From positions 15,025,810 to 15,089,809 of the forward strand of contig CM068322.1 of the NCBI GenBank assembly GCA_034766995.1: a DNA stretch of 64,000 nucleotides. Direction: 5' to 3'. Each line of letters opens with the position of its first letter. Position 1 is the first letter of the stretch. A program made the translations under genes and the position numbers. The DNA is from Acanthacorydalis orientalis (taxonomy: Eukaryota; Arthropoda; Insecta; Megaloptera; Corydalidae). Of the stretch, positions 13,037-25,110 are shown one piece after another. The notes beneath the pieces were generated by a model. It did not search any database. It saw only the letters and a list, made by a program, of their open reading frames with translations, and had not been told where the DNA came from.

Positions 13037-14700
13037 TCAAAATGTGATAACGTATGTAATTTGCAACAGTCTCACATCTATTTATATTGTATGTATGAAT
13101 ATATATATATATATAAAGTTCATATTCTCTAATTACGTGGCTGTATTGATTATTATAATTTTACTTTCTATGTTTAATGTTTGGTCTTAACAATTTCTAA
13201 ATATTTATTCACTCTATTCATTAAAGCGTGCCTACGTAATGTTATTTATTTTTCATTTCAAAATTAAACAGATTAATTAATGTCCACCCACCGACTACGA
13301 TCAAGATTTCATACATTAAATAATAAGGCTTTACGAACAAAATTATCAAGATTTTAATATATTTTGCAATTGAACAAACATTATAAAATAAGCTCATTAT
13401 ATAATCTGCGGTGGTTGAAAATAAAACGATTAAACATTTTTTTCGAAAATAGGATTTTGAATAAATGTTTAATTAAGTATATAAATATGTTTTTCATATA
13501 GTTAATAGGCTTTATAGTTGGAAATAGTAGACAAAACTTTTTTAGTTAATTTGTAATGAACAAATGTAAAATGCATATTTTAATAAAATAATTAAATATA
13601 TACAATATTCAAAAGAAATTTTGAATTATTACAGAATAATAAACTATTATTAAACAATTAAGCGTTTTAATAGTTGTTTCTTGTAGATAATCTTTTTTAA
13701 TCTGATAGAATAATTTTTCTTCGTTTTATGTTTTTCAACAAGAGACTAGAACGGTTACTTTTCTATAACACAGTAAAGACTTAAAAAATAAAATTGAAAT
13801 TTACTACTTAAATATATTTAAATCCTTAATTGTTTGTATCAAAAAGATTATATATCAAAATTCGTATTAAAATGTTTAAAAATATATTTAGTATTCTTCG
13901 ATTTGTTATGCAAAAACATATCCTATTTCCAGGATACGGATCAATATGTAGATAACACAAAATATAAATAACACGTAATTGTTTATTGAAAAATATTTAA
14001 ATAAAAAAAAAATTATTTTTAAACATTCTTCACGAATGTTTGAATAGATAAAATTGTAATTTAGAAATTAAACCCGTATTAGAAATAATGGTACTCTTAA
14101 GATTTCATATTTGAAGGTGTACTCATATATTAGAAAAAATTAGAAAAAGAAACTGGTTGCTGAGAAAGAACACTTTATTTTTAAAAGTGTTGTTAACAAA
14201 CATAACGTGTATATATAGTCTACAGGAAAAATTTTGAATATCAAAGTTTATATTTTGTTGTAATACTATTAGATACTACGGTTTGTTATTTTCTCAGTCC
14301 GTGAACAAAAAAAAAGATGTTTGTTGATATTGAGGTAAAAATGTGCATTGTGAAGAAACTCTATTCTTTCTGTTAATTAACACTGAGTTTGCAGAGAAAA
14401 TAACACACTAAATTTATGCGGTTTATGTAGCTTCCGACACCATTTATGAGATTGTACATTCTAAGAAAATAAACTTATAACAACTGTGTTTATTATTTTG
14501 TAGAAGTTTTTCAAAACTTGCAATGAAATAAAGAAAAAAATAATGTACTGCAAACTATTTGTCTTGTTCAAACTATAATACAACAAAGATTTCATTGTAT
14601 AAATATTTTAGTATTATATTTCTTTTTTAATATAAAACCGTGCACTGATAAAATAAACATTTCTAGTGAATTTCCGAGGCGCAAACTTATGTGACAAATT

Positions 14701-15129
14701 TCACAAAAAAAGTGTGTAAAAAAGCAGGCACCGTGACCGCCCACAAACAAATGAGAAAGTTACCAACCCTCCCGGAACAAATTTTACAAAGCTATTTCTG
14801 AACTTCCAGCATCGCGTAAAGGAAACAGGAGTGTAGGTGGTATAAGTTGAACCCATCCTTGCATATATCGACCTTAAAGAACGATGCTCGTTGTTGTTAT
14901 AAAACGCTGCTTTATTTATCCTTTCCTCTTCCATGCAAAAGTGTGTCAATATTGCACACACGTACATACATATTTTGTTTGTGCGACACTGTTTCCTGCA
15001 TTTTTTACCATTGTAATTTTCACTGTGATTTTCAATGTACGCCGTTTTCGATTTACGTCCTCTATTGATACAAACTTGAACAGATAATTCTGATATTCCA
15101 AAACGAAAAAAATATATGAAAACAAACAA
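14701..15129 (-). other. 142-codon stop-free stretch, function unknown
   Basis: The minus strand is open for 429 bases in DNA where stops are dense, and the block is GC-richer than its flanks. The frame opens at a TTG; the first true ATG is near residue 55, so an independent gene would be under 90 residues. The sequence is rich in Arg, Phe, Cys and Tyr, without a recognisable motif, signal peptide or repeat. The opposite strand also carries 67-73-codon frames. More likely an eroded repeat or chance than a gene. Confidence 0.25.
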
Positions 15130-15202
15130 CGGCGATTGTAGAAAAAGTTACTTTGGATTGTTTGTTTGTTTCTGTTTGGATATGTGTATAGCTATATTAA
15201 TG

Positions 15203-15360
15203 AACTTTTTTAATACAAACAGCTTTTATTGAAAATAATTTTAATTACTGATAACTTTTTTAATACACACACACACATATGTATATCTATATATATATAT
15301 ATTTGTATTAAATAAGTTGAAAAGTTTTTTTAATCACGAATAAAATGTATTAAAAAAGTT
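15203..15360. repeat. Inverted-repeat unit around a CA/TA microsatellite
   Basis: The motif AACTTTTTTAATACA occurs at 15203 and again, ending one base differently, near 15256. Its reverse complement TGTATTAAAAAAGTT ends at 15360, with a variant TGTATTAAATAAGTT near 15305. The two arms, roughly 15203-15270 and 15304-15360, are imperfect inverted copies around a short (CA)n(TA)n loop. This looks like a small decayed foldback element. No target duplication was identified. Confidence 0.45.
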
Positions 15361-15962
15361 GTAACTTGATTGTCATTCAAACTTATATTTTATGAATAAA
15401 TAAATAAATTACTTACACGCATTTTAATTATAATTTAAATATAATAATTATGGGCCTTCACTTATACCTGCTATACTTGAAACTAAAATAAAAACGCAAT
15501 CTCGACAGAAAAAGTAACTAATTTTCGATTCTGAATAACTTATTACAGCTGTTTCCTAAACTATTTTTAAATAAAATTTCATATGAATGAATAGTTTTCA
15601 AATAAGAAATAAAAAAGACACTAGTGTTTTATTATAAAATGTAGTTTGTACCTAATAACGATTTTTTTTTGTGGAAATCAATGCATTTGTATTATTTATA
15701 TGTAATTTAAAAACAGATACTGTTATTTAAAATAATATTATTTACATAAATTGATGGACAATAATTGTTTAAATTTGAAGTAATTATTGAAATGAATGAA
15801 GTTTTTTTTTATAAATGTACGAATAAACTGTTCATAAGTCAACTAGTATCAATCACATTTCAATAAAATGCTCCCTATTTTTTACACATTTTCAAATTTA
15901 GATAATATAGAAGATGTAGAATGACTAAGTCGTTACTCAAATAAATTTTCCATATATAACAC

Positions 15963-16058
15963 TATATATATATATATATACACATATATACACATATATA
16001 TATATATATACACACACATATATATATATACACATACACACAGACCCTCATCTCTCTC

Positions 16059-16141
<83 letters not shown>
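15963..16141. repeat. Compound (TA)n(CA)n(CT)n(TA)n array
   Basis: At about 180 bases, the longest microsatellite here: TA and CA blocks, then about 50 bases of CT, then about 50 bases of TA. Confidence 0.95.
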
Positions 16142-16143
<2 letters not shown>

Positions 16144-17310
16144 CGTACACCAAATTATTTAATTTCCTTATATTTTAATGGTTTACTCCTATTGAAGCTT
16201 TCAGTAATGTACTAAAGAAGACTGTTAGTTAAAATGGAGTTTTTATTTTTGTATGCAAGCTTGGTCACTGGATTTGTGTATCTAAAGTAGATGTACTATT
16301 ATTATACTATTTGCTTTTCTTATTGATTAATTATCTAAATTACGGAAAATACTTTTACTAACTTTTATTCAATTCAAAGTTGCAGTTTAGAAAAACAATG
16401 TACTTTTATTTCTCTAGAATTGATACAATTCGCCCAACTTGGCATACGTTTCATATTTTTGAAATCAAATTACAACTTATTATTCGAAAAATATTAACAT
16501 ATACATAATTTTTAAATTAGAGTAATTTAAAAAATGTAAACTGAATATATATATATTTCTAAGTAAATGTAACTTGAATAATTCAAGTAACTAAACGTTT
16601 TAAATGCAATATCAACAAAATTAAATTTCAATAATTTAATAATTTATTGACTTGAAATTAAACGATTATTTGATTTATATATTAAAGGTTAAACCCGACC
16701 GTTGTTATTGTTTGACCTGTAACACTTCTGTTGAAGGTTATTTTAAGCGAGAATAGTATCTGAAATAAATTTCAATTGATAATTATTTATTTGACAATAA
16801 TTAATTGGTATTATATTACTATACACACTGTGAAAGTAATAAATCAAATAGGAGTAATAGGAGTAAGTTTTTTCAAATAATTATTTCATATCATTAGAAA
16901 AGAATGAAAAAAAATAATTGATCTCGGTTATTACAAAAAAATATGTTTATTTTCAAAACTACAGTTTTTGATTTAAAATAAATAAAAGTTATATAATTTA
17001 AAATTGATTAGATTTCCTTTTACAGTTTGTTCAGTAATACAAACTTGGTTTATCCCAAAATTTGAGGATAACTTCTTAAAAAATTGAAGGTGTCTATCGT
17101 TGAATGAAAGGGTAATTGAAAACAAAATATACGAAAAATAAACTATTAAGCTTAAATTAATAAGAATAAATAATATAAACAAAATTATATCTAGTAATAA
17201 ATAATTTGTATAAATCGGAAATTTCTATTTTTTTCTTCCTAAAATTGTTTAATGAATGAAAAAAATATATCTACTGATTTTGAATATTTATTATATTATA
17301 TAAACTTTCT

Positions 17311-17366
17311 ATATATATATATATATAGATACACACACACATATACATTACATATATATATATATG
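17311..17366. repeat. Compound TA/CA array
   Basis: TA, then (CA)n, then TA. Confidence 0.9.
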
Positions 17367-17617
17367 TAAAATCAAAATTATTCATAAAAAATTTTCGACG
17401 GCGATGACTCATTTATTTATGACGTCCAGGTTTTATTGTACCAAAATATGTTTACTCATATATAAAATAGCAACGTTGCAATCTGTCTGCAATAATGTTT
17501 ATATAGTAGACAAAAATGAGTTTTAAAAAAATATATTTCTAATTTCATTTGGTTACGTGTAGAGACTTTTACTTGACAAATGGACGAACGCAGCTAGTAG
17601 GGAGCCAATCTCACTAG

Positions 17618-17639
17618 TATATATATATATATATATATA
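17618..17639. repeat. Short (TA)n array
   Basis: About 22 bases of TA. Confidence 0.9.
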
Positions 17640-18086
17640 AAATTAGGATGTATCTCAGTTTTTGTTTATGATTAAATATTCTTAATTAACTTGAATTATT
17701 TATAAAAAAAATATTTTTAACTGGTTTGATTAATCCTCTTTACAAATGATAGTTTAAACATACATGGTACAAGTATATCAACTAAAAATCTATTTTATTT
17801 GAAACTATTTCTATACTTCTATGTTATAGTCAATACTTTTATTTTTTCTGGTAAAAAGGTTTTAATAAAGTAAATACTGTTTTATTTAATTTTTTTTCTA
17901 ACAGAATAAAATATATTTAACATAAATTATTTTTTTGTTCTGTAGATAATTACAAATAAATATATTTTATTACATAATTTTTATAAAAACAATACAATTC
18001 GATAAATATCCAAAGAAATATATGGCAGACAAAATCCATTTTTTAAAAAAATAAAAATACAAGATGGATTAGAGTACTATACATAA

Positions 18087-18089
<3 letters not shown>

Positions 18090-18166
<77 letters not shown>
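18090..18166. repeat. (TA)n array, 77 bp
   Basis: One of the longest perfect TA runs in the window. Confidence 0.95.
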
Positions 18167-18171
<5 letters not shown>

Positions 18172-18232
18172 TATTCACAAAAAATAAAAAAATCATATTA
18201 TTATTGAATACTTTCATGTGGGAGCTTTGAGT

Positions 18233-18283
18233 CCCCCCCTCTCTCACTCTCTCTCTCTCTATATATATATAAATATATATATA
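18233..18283. repeat. (CT)n(TA)n array
   Basis: A C-run, then CT repeats, then TA repeats. Confidence 0.9.
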
Positions 18284-18849
18284 CTTTTTTGAATCTGTGG
18301 ACTTTAATGAAAATTAATGAGATTAGAATTATTGAATTAAGAATTAATATACAGCTGATCAAAAAACGAACTCCGCAAATATTTGTGATTATTCATAAGT
18401 GCTATTTATCTAGCTAAGTATATTATAAATATTATTCATAATTTTTAAACATTGATCTTTTTAGAGTTAAATACCTCATACATATGTGTTTTCAGGGTAG
18501 GTAAACTTGTGATTAAAGGACTAATTTTAATAAAATCATTTTTCATTTACAAAATAAAAAGGTCAGTCTCATATTTTTTGCATCAAATGAAAACGAACAG
18601 ATTAAATATAACTGCGAATAAAAAAACCCACGAAACGTAAATGAATAGAGAGATCATCATTGAAAGAAGTCGAAATAAGAAAAAATATATTCGAGCCTTT
18701 TAAATTACAGATCTTGTGATTGCAATCAAGCGCTCAAATCGAACATTGAGTGACATTATTCCGAATTGGGGTAGCAAGATTTTTTATAAAAAACATATTC
18801 ACTTTCTATTATTATAAGACAGTACTGGAATTGGGTCAAAATATGAATT

Positions 18850-19160
18850 TTCATCGGAATCGACATTTCATAGCAAAAATACGTCTGTTGGTAAGCCGAA
18901 AATGAATTTCATCGACACGATCACAATACAATCGTTTTCGCCCGGCAACCACGGCTGGCGCTGAATTTTCGACAGTGTTATTGGGAAAGAAAAAACCGAG
19001 AAAAGTTTTTGTCGACCTACGAAAACACTTCGCCAGCAATACAATAGCGCGATATGATTTTTGTAAATCTGCAATCTCGTATTGTGTTCAAGCGAGAATA
19101 GCGTTTTGCCGCGACAAGTACAATTCGATTATGGCGACGTGTTTGCAATAACGTCTCTCA
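18850..19160. other. GC-richer unique block
   Basis: About 300 bases with many CG dinucleotides, standing out from AT-rich flanks (for example TCGCCCGGCAACCACGGCTG near 18937). The minus strand has two overlapping frames of 62 and 68 codons with no recognisable motif. Inverted ends were not seen. Candidate old repeat or regulatory element. Confidence 0.3.
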
Positions 19161-19408
19161 CACTAAATAGTATTTTGCGTTCGATTTTCGTTCTAATTTT
19201 TTTCCTTGTTGACTATGAGCAAAGAATATTTAAATAATACATGTCATAAACAGCAGATGTCTTTTCGCTATAACTGGATTGTCGATAAAAAGTGACACCT
19301 TTTTATTAAAAAAAAAAACAATTTAATATTGTTTGAAGAAATAAATGGGTTGATAATAATAGATTGCTTTTTAATATATATTTTTCTATTACATAAAGAA
19401 TTGAATAT

Positions 19409-19412
<4 letters not shown>

Positions 19413-19451
<39 letters not shown>
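19413..19451. repeat. (TA)n array
   Basis: TA run of about 39 bases. Confidence 0.95.
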
Positions 19452-19456
<5 letters not shown>

Positions 19457-19972
19457 TTTGATCAAAGACAAATATGGAAATAATGCAATACAGAATTTTT
19501 TTATTTTGCAAATTAAAAGAACACAAACTTTTACAAAACAGTTTATGTAAATTAAGAAATGCTAAATTCAGTCAAAAGTAGCCATAATAGTTTTCGGTTT
19601 TTTATTGGCCGCATTCTTAATTGCGCCTGCATATGTAAGCTTGTTAGTTATCACTTAGATTCAAAATTATTCAATCATCCACAATGTTTTATATTCTTGG
19701 TAGCAAAATGTTGACTTTTTAGTACAAACCAAAGACGAGTGGTGTGATTATTTTTTTTTGCAGGTTGAGGTATGTTCTGAGATAGATATGTATCGTTGTA
19801 TGTCAGCATACTATGAAAACAGTACTATATTTCAAAGAAGCGACTTCGGTCGAGTTTGATAAGCTTAAAAATCGAAGAAGAATAAAGATCCCCAAATTGT
19901 CCACATTTTATAGGTTGAAAACAATTCAATTGTTGGTATATTTTTATACAAACACTGTTTTGTTATTTAAAG

Positions 19973-20317
19973 CAGCGTTTCTTAACCGGGGTCCATGTTT
20001 CAGAGAGCCACAAGCTAGAAATTAGCTTTTCAAGGGTCACAGAGAAAAGTATAGTTGTCAACAGTCAGAATAAAATATTAAAATAGTATGAAAAATATTT
20101 GTCATCAGACAGAATATATATTGGAGAAGAGATAGATGGTGCCAAGTGTCATATCTTTTATCTGTCAGATATTTCTGAAAAACTTAATTTATTAAACAAA
20201 CAATTACAAGGGAAAAATTATAATTTCATAACATGTAAAGGAACTATTATTGTTTTTACACAGAAAAGTATTAGACACAAAAGGAGACCACAGGTTAAAA
20301 AAGGTTGAGAAACATTG
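19973..20317 (+). mobile_element. Short non-autonomous hAT element (345 bp) with 8-bp target duplication
   Basis: The left end is CAGCGTTTCTTAACCGGGGT and the reverse complement of the right end begins CAATGTTTCTCAACC, a typical hAT terminal repeat pair. The flanking octamers are ATTTAAAG (19965-19972) and ATTTAGAG (20318-20325). They match at 7 of 8 positions, as expected for the 8-bp target duplication of hAT transposons. The interior keeps only a short transposase piece, so the copy depended on an active hAT elsewhere. Confidence 0.85.
20099..20308 (+). pseudogene. hAT transposase fragment
   Basis: A 69-codon open frame inside the short hAT element. It contains FYLSDISEKLNLLNKQLQGK, a stretch characteristic of ZBED/SCAN-domain-like hAT transposases (the helical region between the catalytic blocks), followed by QKSIRHKRR. 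The BED zinc finger, the catalytic residues and the C-terminal dimerisation domain are all absent. Only one internal block of a protein normally several hundred residues long survives. The ORF ends just before the right terminal repeat. Family recognition rests on this one block, but the hAT-type ends agree with it. Confidence 0.7.
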
Positions 20318-20370
20318 ATTTAGAGTAATGAATAGGTTATTTTTTTTATTTCGAAGTTATTTTGTATAAT

Positions 20371-20372
<2 letters not shown>

Positions 20373-20411
<39 letters not shown>
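20373..20411. repeat. (TA)n array
   Basis: TA run about 50 bases beyond the short hAT element. Confidence 0.95.
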
Positions 20412-20414
<3 letters not shown>

Positions 20415-22490
20415 TGATTTTTTGATGGATGAAAACCACTTTATTCACAGCAATAATAACATTATTTTTTCTAAGTTTCTTTTTCATGTGTTATTAGGCA
20501 CATTTTGACACGCAAGTGTGTTTTAGACTAGTGTATACGAAAGAAAGATAAAGAAAGACATTCTTTTATAACATTGTCGTGCGTCTGTTAATGTTAAAGC
20601 AGAAATATTTTTCCACTCTACTGACTTCTTTAATTATTACAAAGGTACTAGAGTCTGAAACGCTCTTACGTAGTGTTTTGAAAACCATGCCGCACTCATT
20701 ATTTCTTTTTTGAAAACAATTTCTATGGATGTTAATTGACCTCAATGTTTTAAAATTCTTTAATTTGGAACGAAAATAAACTTATCCAATTCATTTCCTT
20801 GTTCTTGAAGATTCAATTAATTTTTAAATAACGTGCTTATGTTATTTTTTAGCTTAATTTACATATTGAAAACGTAAACATATTATTTTGATTATATAAA
20901 CAATTATATTTTTTTACATGTAAAAAATACAACACATTATTTTGACTAGATAAACAATTATAAATTTTTATGTATAAAAAATACCTTTTTCATAATAAGT
21001 GCTTATTTTTAAATTTAACTAAGATTTCAATTTTGATCGAATACAAAAACAAATATAAAATTCATAAAGTGAATTATTTTTATGGAAAAATGAAATGAAA
21101 TAAACCCCGAATAAATTCGTTTTTTCCACAAAATGTTTCCAGACGATGCTATATTACCAACATAAACGAATTTTATCATTTTTGTAACCACTCCAAAAAA
21201 ATTGTTATGAAACGAAATAAACGCAGTGTTGTAAATCCATTGCATTGTTTTATTCCGCACATCAACACACAGCGTACGGAGAACAAAAAAATATTTCGAT
21301 AAGATTATGATGTTTTGGTAATTTTTACAGACGCGATAAACTTGACACGGAGTACGAAGTTTTCCGAACACGAGAATTTCATGTTCGAGAACAGAGAAAG
21401 CGAGTCATTAATCAAATGCACGGCAACGTAGAACAAAGCATTATATAATCGTGATAAAAAAATGTGTTGTTCAACCAATTTCCTAAATTACAAAATGTTA
21501 GAAGCTGCCTATCAAAGGCATATAGTTATAACGCCTATTTACTAACAGAATATGTTATTAAAATGGATATTTGGCCGGAACGAAAATATCATTTATCACA
21601 TATATCATGTTTGATGAAAGCTTTTGAATTTTCGCTTTGTTCTATCAGTTATTTTTGGTGTCTTTTTTTCTACGAGTTCAAAATAAAGGTGTAACTTACG
21701 TATGTTATCATCGTTCATATTTGATAAATGAACCTGAACTATATATTCAATATAAATGTACTCGAATGAAATATTTATTATTATTATTGATAATAAATGT
21801 TACTTCATAGAAAAACATTCATATTTCAAACAGACGTGAGATAAACATTCTAAACAAATATAAATAATAAATGGAAAAAGTCAAGCAAAAAGATACTTTT
21901 ATTTATATCTTTAACTTCAAGTCAATTTTTAGATTAACTGAATTAAGATGCATTTTTTTTTATTAAATCCTCAATTTTGAATTCGTTTATTTCATCCTTG
22001 TTCACTGAAATGTAAATTGTAGTTATTGTAAAACAATAGTAAATCTGTTAAAACACAAAACTCTTGCTAAATACTGATTACTAACTTTTTTAAGTAGAAG
22101 TATTTTATCCTCAAATATATTCTACAGGACATGTCATTTATATTTTTAATTTTTATGTAAATAATTAAAACTTGAAGCGAATATTTACTTAAGATAATGA
22201 TTATATAGTACTTTTTCTACATTAATTAATTCTATATGAAAAAAATATAATAAATGTACACAAACTGCAAGTTGCTTTCATTTAAATTCGTTTGAAGTTA
22301 AGATAGTTTTATATTCAAAAGGGAAAAAATTGTTTAAAGAAATTAACTTTATTATTTTAATACATTCAATTTAAAGAACAGTAGAGAATAACATGTTATT
22401 TCCAGTCATTTGACTTTGAAATATCAATAAAATTCAAAAATAAAACCACTTATATTTTTTCCAATACAGTTTAAGTAATATTAGTTTTAT
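20412..22490. other. Non-coding stretch with one duplicated unit
   Basis: Contains the 53-bp tandem duplication at 20878 and a slightly GC-richer part (21030-21430) with a 114-codon minus-strand frame that I do not recognise. No domain, signal or flanking gene supports it as coding. Confidence 0.55.
20878..20984. repeat. Two-copy tandem duplication, 53-bp unit
   Basis: Unit 1 (20878-20930) and unit 2 (20931-20984) align over their full length. Shared landmarks are CATTATTTTGA or its near copy, TAAACAATTATA and the closing TAAAAAATAC. A handful of substitutions separate the copies. It looks like a simple local tandem duplication. Confidence 0.7.
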
Positions 22491-22497
22491 TTCTGTA

Positions 22498-22566
22498 ACA
22501 TGTACTAACATCTAATGACATCAGTTGTCGATGCGCCCTAAAACCCCAATAACCAACCAACCAATC
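22498..22566 (+). mobile_element. Possible 3' end of a non-LTR retrotransposon or SINE with (AACC)n tail
   Basis: A GC-richer stretch reading GTCGATGCGCCCTAAAACCC is followed at once by CAATAACCAACCAACCAA. A GC-rich end running into a short tetranucleotide tail resembles the 3' terminus of some insect LINE and SINE families. Only about 70 bases are recognisable, so it would be a heavily 5'-truncated copy. No target duplication was confirmed. Confidence 0.4.
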
Positions 22567-22589
22567 TGTACAAACAAGTATTTTGTATG

Positions 22590-22644
<55 letters not shown>
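22590..22644. repeat. (TA)n array
   Basis: TA run just downstream of the (AACC)n tail. Confidence 0.95.
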
Positions 22645-22647
<3 letters not shown>

Positions 22648-23031
22648 ATATTGATGTTGATATGTAATAAATTTTCACAAAAATATTAACTTACTATTTT
22701 GAAATGACTAAGCACAATCAATAGTCAATTACATATTAGTATTTCATACTAATTAATCTAATTGAATGACCGATTTAAATTGTGTCTGCAGTGGAAAACA
22801 AATTAATTCCAAAGGATAATTAAATCTAGCCGCTAATATGTGAAAAGAAAATCATTCTGACAATAAAAGATGTATTCTAACTTAATTGGCGCATCAATCT
22901 TAATGAAGAGGGTTCTTCAGAAAACTTTTTCGCCCGTAGTGGAAGTTCATCATACTTGTCCGTGAAAGTAACTTCGAAATCAGCGAAATAAAAAGAACAC
23001 GGATTGTATTTAATGATCAGGGACGTACGTA

Positions 23032-23033
<2 letters not shown>

Positions 23034-23085
<52 letters not shown>
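23034..23085. repeat. (TA)n array
   Basis: TA run of about 52 bases. Confidence 0.95.
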
Positions 23086-23089
<4 letters not shown>

Positions 23090-23892
23090 TTATGTGTGCT
23101 TGAATCTATTTATTAAGGCGTGTGTGTTATATAACTACTCCTGAATGCTGACATTAAACCATAAAACATTTTATTCGATAAGGATACTAAATTAAGACCA
23201 ATAAAAACTTTTTTTGTACACTGTCTGGTTGACAATTTATTGCTGAAAAGCTTTCCAATTTATTAAAATACACGAAAGAAGTTAACTGTTTGAATTGATG
23301 ATATGCAAATTTTAGTTATAATAAATGTCTAAAATTTTTTTATAATAGGAGAAACGTACAAGCCAATAATTTCAGTTTTTACAAGAACAATTTCTCTACA
23401 CACAAAATATTATTTTTATTAGTCTAATTACATTCCATAACTTAGAATATTATAAATTTTATACTAATGCATTTTATTTTTATTAAAAAAATATACTTAC
23501 TGAGATTTAAAATTTAAAAAGTCATTTAATAATTTTAATACTCTTTTTGCAAGAAGTATAATTAAACACTTTCAAGTAAATGAAGAATGTAGTCGTTAAC
23601 TGATTTTTAAATTCACATAACTGACCTGTCTTGCAATTGGGGTTTACTTAAGTCTATTTTCTTATAATATTCGAAACCACTTTTTATATCTTTTTACTGA
23701 CCTGAGACTGATAGAGAAATCAAACCCAAAGTAAAATATTAATAGTACTTACGGTGATGTGTTTCTGATAGAAATCAAGAAAATTAAAGAGTACGCGATT
23801 TTTGAAGTGAAACTTTTATAGTGAGAGTAAATCCGTTTGCACAAGTCACCAAATCTGTAATGCCTCAACGCGACACGAAATCTTAGACGTGG

Positions 23893-24360
23893 CGTGGGGG
23901 CTACGGAAGTGGTGGGGGTATCCTCACTGGTGAAATATGTGCAGCTGAATGTCTCGTTGAAGTTGGTCAGCGAATAATATTGGTGGTAATTTACATTTCT
24001 CTAAATAACACCGTGATGTACATCATACGATTCATTCGCTGAGTTTTGATGGCATACACAGTTGACGGTTCAGCACTCTTGAATAAGGATTTTAACCGAA
24101 TTCCTATGATTCTTGGTGGTGACATTAATATTAATTTTGCTACACAACAAGCACAACCACTGATAACATTACTAAAAGAAAACCTCAACCTGGAGATTAA
24201 TAACAATCCGAATGAAGCAACTACGATATCAGAAACTACAATTGATGCAGTACTTTCAAAGTACCTCGAGCGCTTACAGTCCAGAGTTTTCATTTCGGAT
24301 TTTAGTTACCACAAGCCAATTGTATCATTTTTGGAATATGAAGACATAGAAAAAGAATAA
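23893..24360 (+). pseudogene. Endonuclease/exonuclease/phosphatase-domain fragment (retrotransposon or Helentron)
   Basis: The open frame at 24049-24360 encodes about 103 residues with PMILGGDININFA near residues 20-32, TTIDAVLSKYL near 64-74 and SDFSYHKPIVSFLE near 84-97. These correspond to the GDxN, central and C-terminal motifs of the endonuclease/exonuclease/phosphatase fold used by LINE retrotransposons and by Helentrons. In the last motif the usual SDH reads SYH. The same frame continues upstream with GEICAAECLVEVGQRIILV from about 23934, interrupted by TGA at 24040-24042. The N-terminal catalytic Glu motif, and any reverse transcriptase or helicase part, are not seen. Base composition is well above the flanks. 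The fold is fairly secure; the parent element type is not. Confidence 0.65.
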
Positions 24361-24666
24361 AATTTAATATTTTCATTAAACAGAAAATAGTTCTTCATAA
24401 AAATTAATAAGAATACCTCTTACTCTTATATCCTTATACCAGTCGCAAAGAAGTTTAACTTCTACCGCGTGGTTTTCCACGTACACATTTTTTTTTTAAA
24501 AATAACACTATTAAGTCTAGAAATATTTTAATGGAGTATTTTGGAAATGATTTTAAAAAAAGTGACAAAATAAACATTTATAGAAAGTTCATATAGAATT
24601 TATAGACTAAACAAACTTTGGATCACAAAGATAGTAATGAAGTATAAAGTAATTTGATTCTATATA

Positions 24667-25110
24667 CAAAGGAGTCCAAAAAAATCTACACACATTTCAA
24701 CGTATAAAATATCTGCGTGAAAACTTTATTAATAAAAGTATACTGAGATTAAGGGATGGCTGTGAGTCATGTTTAACTTCTATAAACACAACAGGTGTTC
24801 AAAATAGTGACCATTAGCCTCCAGATACTTCTGATTTCGCACTAAAGTGGCCACTGTGATTGCTGCATATGGCATTTCAATTTGCCTCAATCCTCAACCA
24901 CTCATAATACTGTAGTCTTCGATCAGAATTGTCTTCATTCATGGCTTTCCATTTTGATCTCTTAGGAATTCATTGCATGTTTGATTTGCTAACTCCTATC
25001 TTACCTGCACATTCTTTGAAAGATTTTTGTGGCGAGCATATAAACTGTTACAACACCATAACCGAGGAAACAGGACTTGTTGCTGTGCCTCTGCCATTTT
25101 GTATAACTAT
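24667..25110 (-). mobile_element. Mariner-like element remnant related to the 7322-8188 copy
   Basis: After TA at 24665-24666 the sequence reads CAAAGGAGTCCAAAAAAATC, matching the left terminal repeat of the 7322 element. Similarity to that element continues through the sub-terminal region (for example ATGGCTGTGA, and CACAACAGG followed by ACTTCTGATTTCG). It also includes the short coding piece around CACCATAACCGAGGAAACAG near 25055. It is colinear but shorter. Beyond about 25110 the sequence changes to a different mariner, and no right terminal repeat of this element was found. Confidence 0.6.

Larger units (their letters stand above)
11274..14690. other. Non-coding AT-rich stretch
   Basis: No coding signal. 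Holds four TA arrays and low-complexity A/T sequence. No right end of the truncated mariner was found here. Confidence 0.7.
16142..18850. other. Non-coding AT-rich stretch
   Basis: Nothing recognised except microsatellites. A GC-richer patch near 17395-17600 has no identifiable content. Confidence 0.65.

Noticed and set aside
18351..18385. CAGCTGATCAAAAAACGAAC resembling a Tc1/mariner end
   Set aside because: No inverted partner found within several kb and no coding remnant.
21027..21371. 114-codon minus-strand open frame
   Set aside because: Phe/Ile/Asn-rich with no motif, no start context and no neighbouring exons. Treated as chance in a slightly GC-richer patch.
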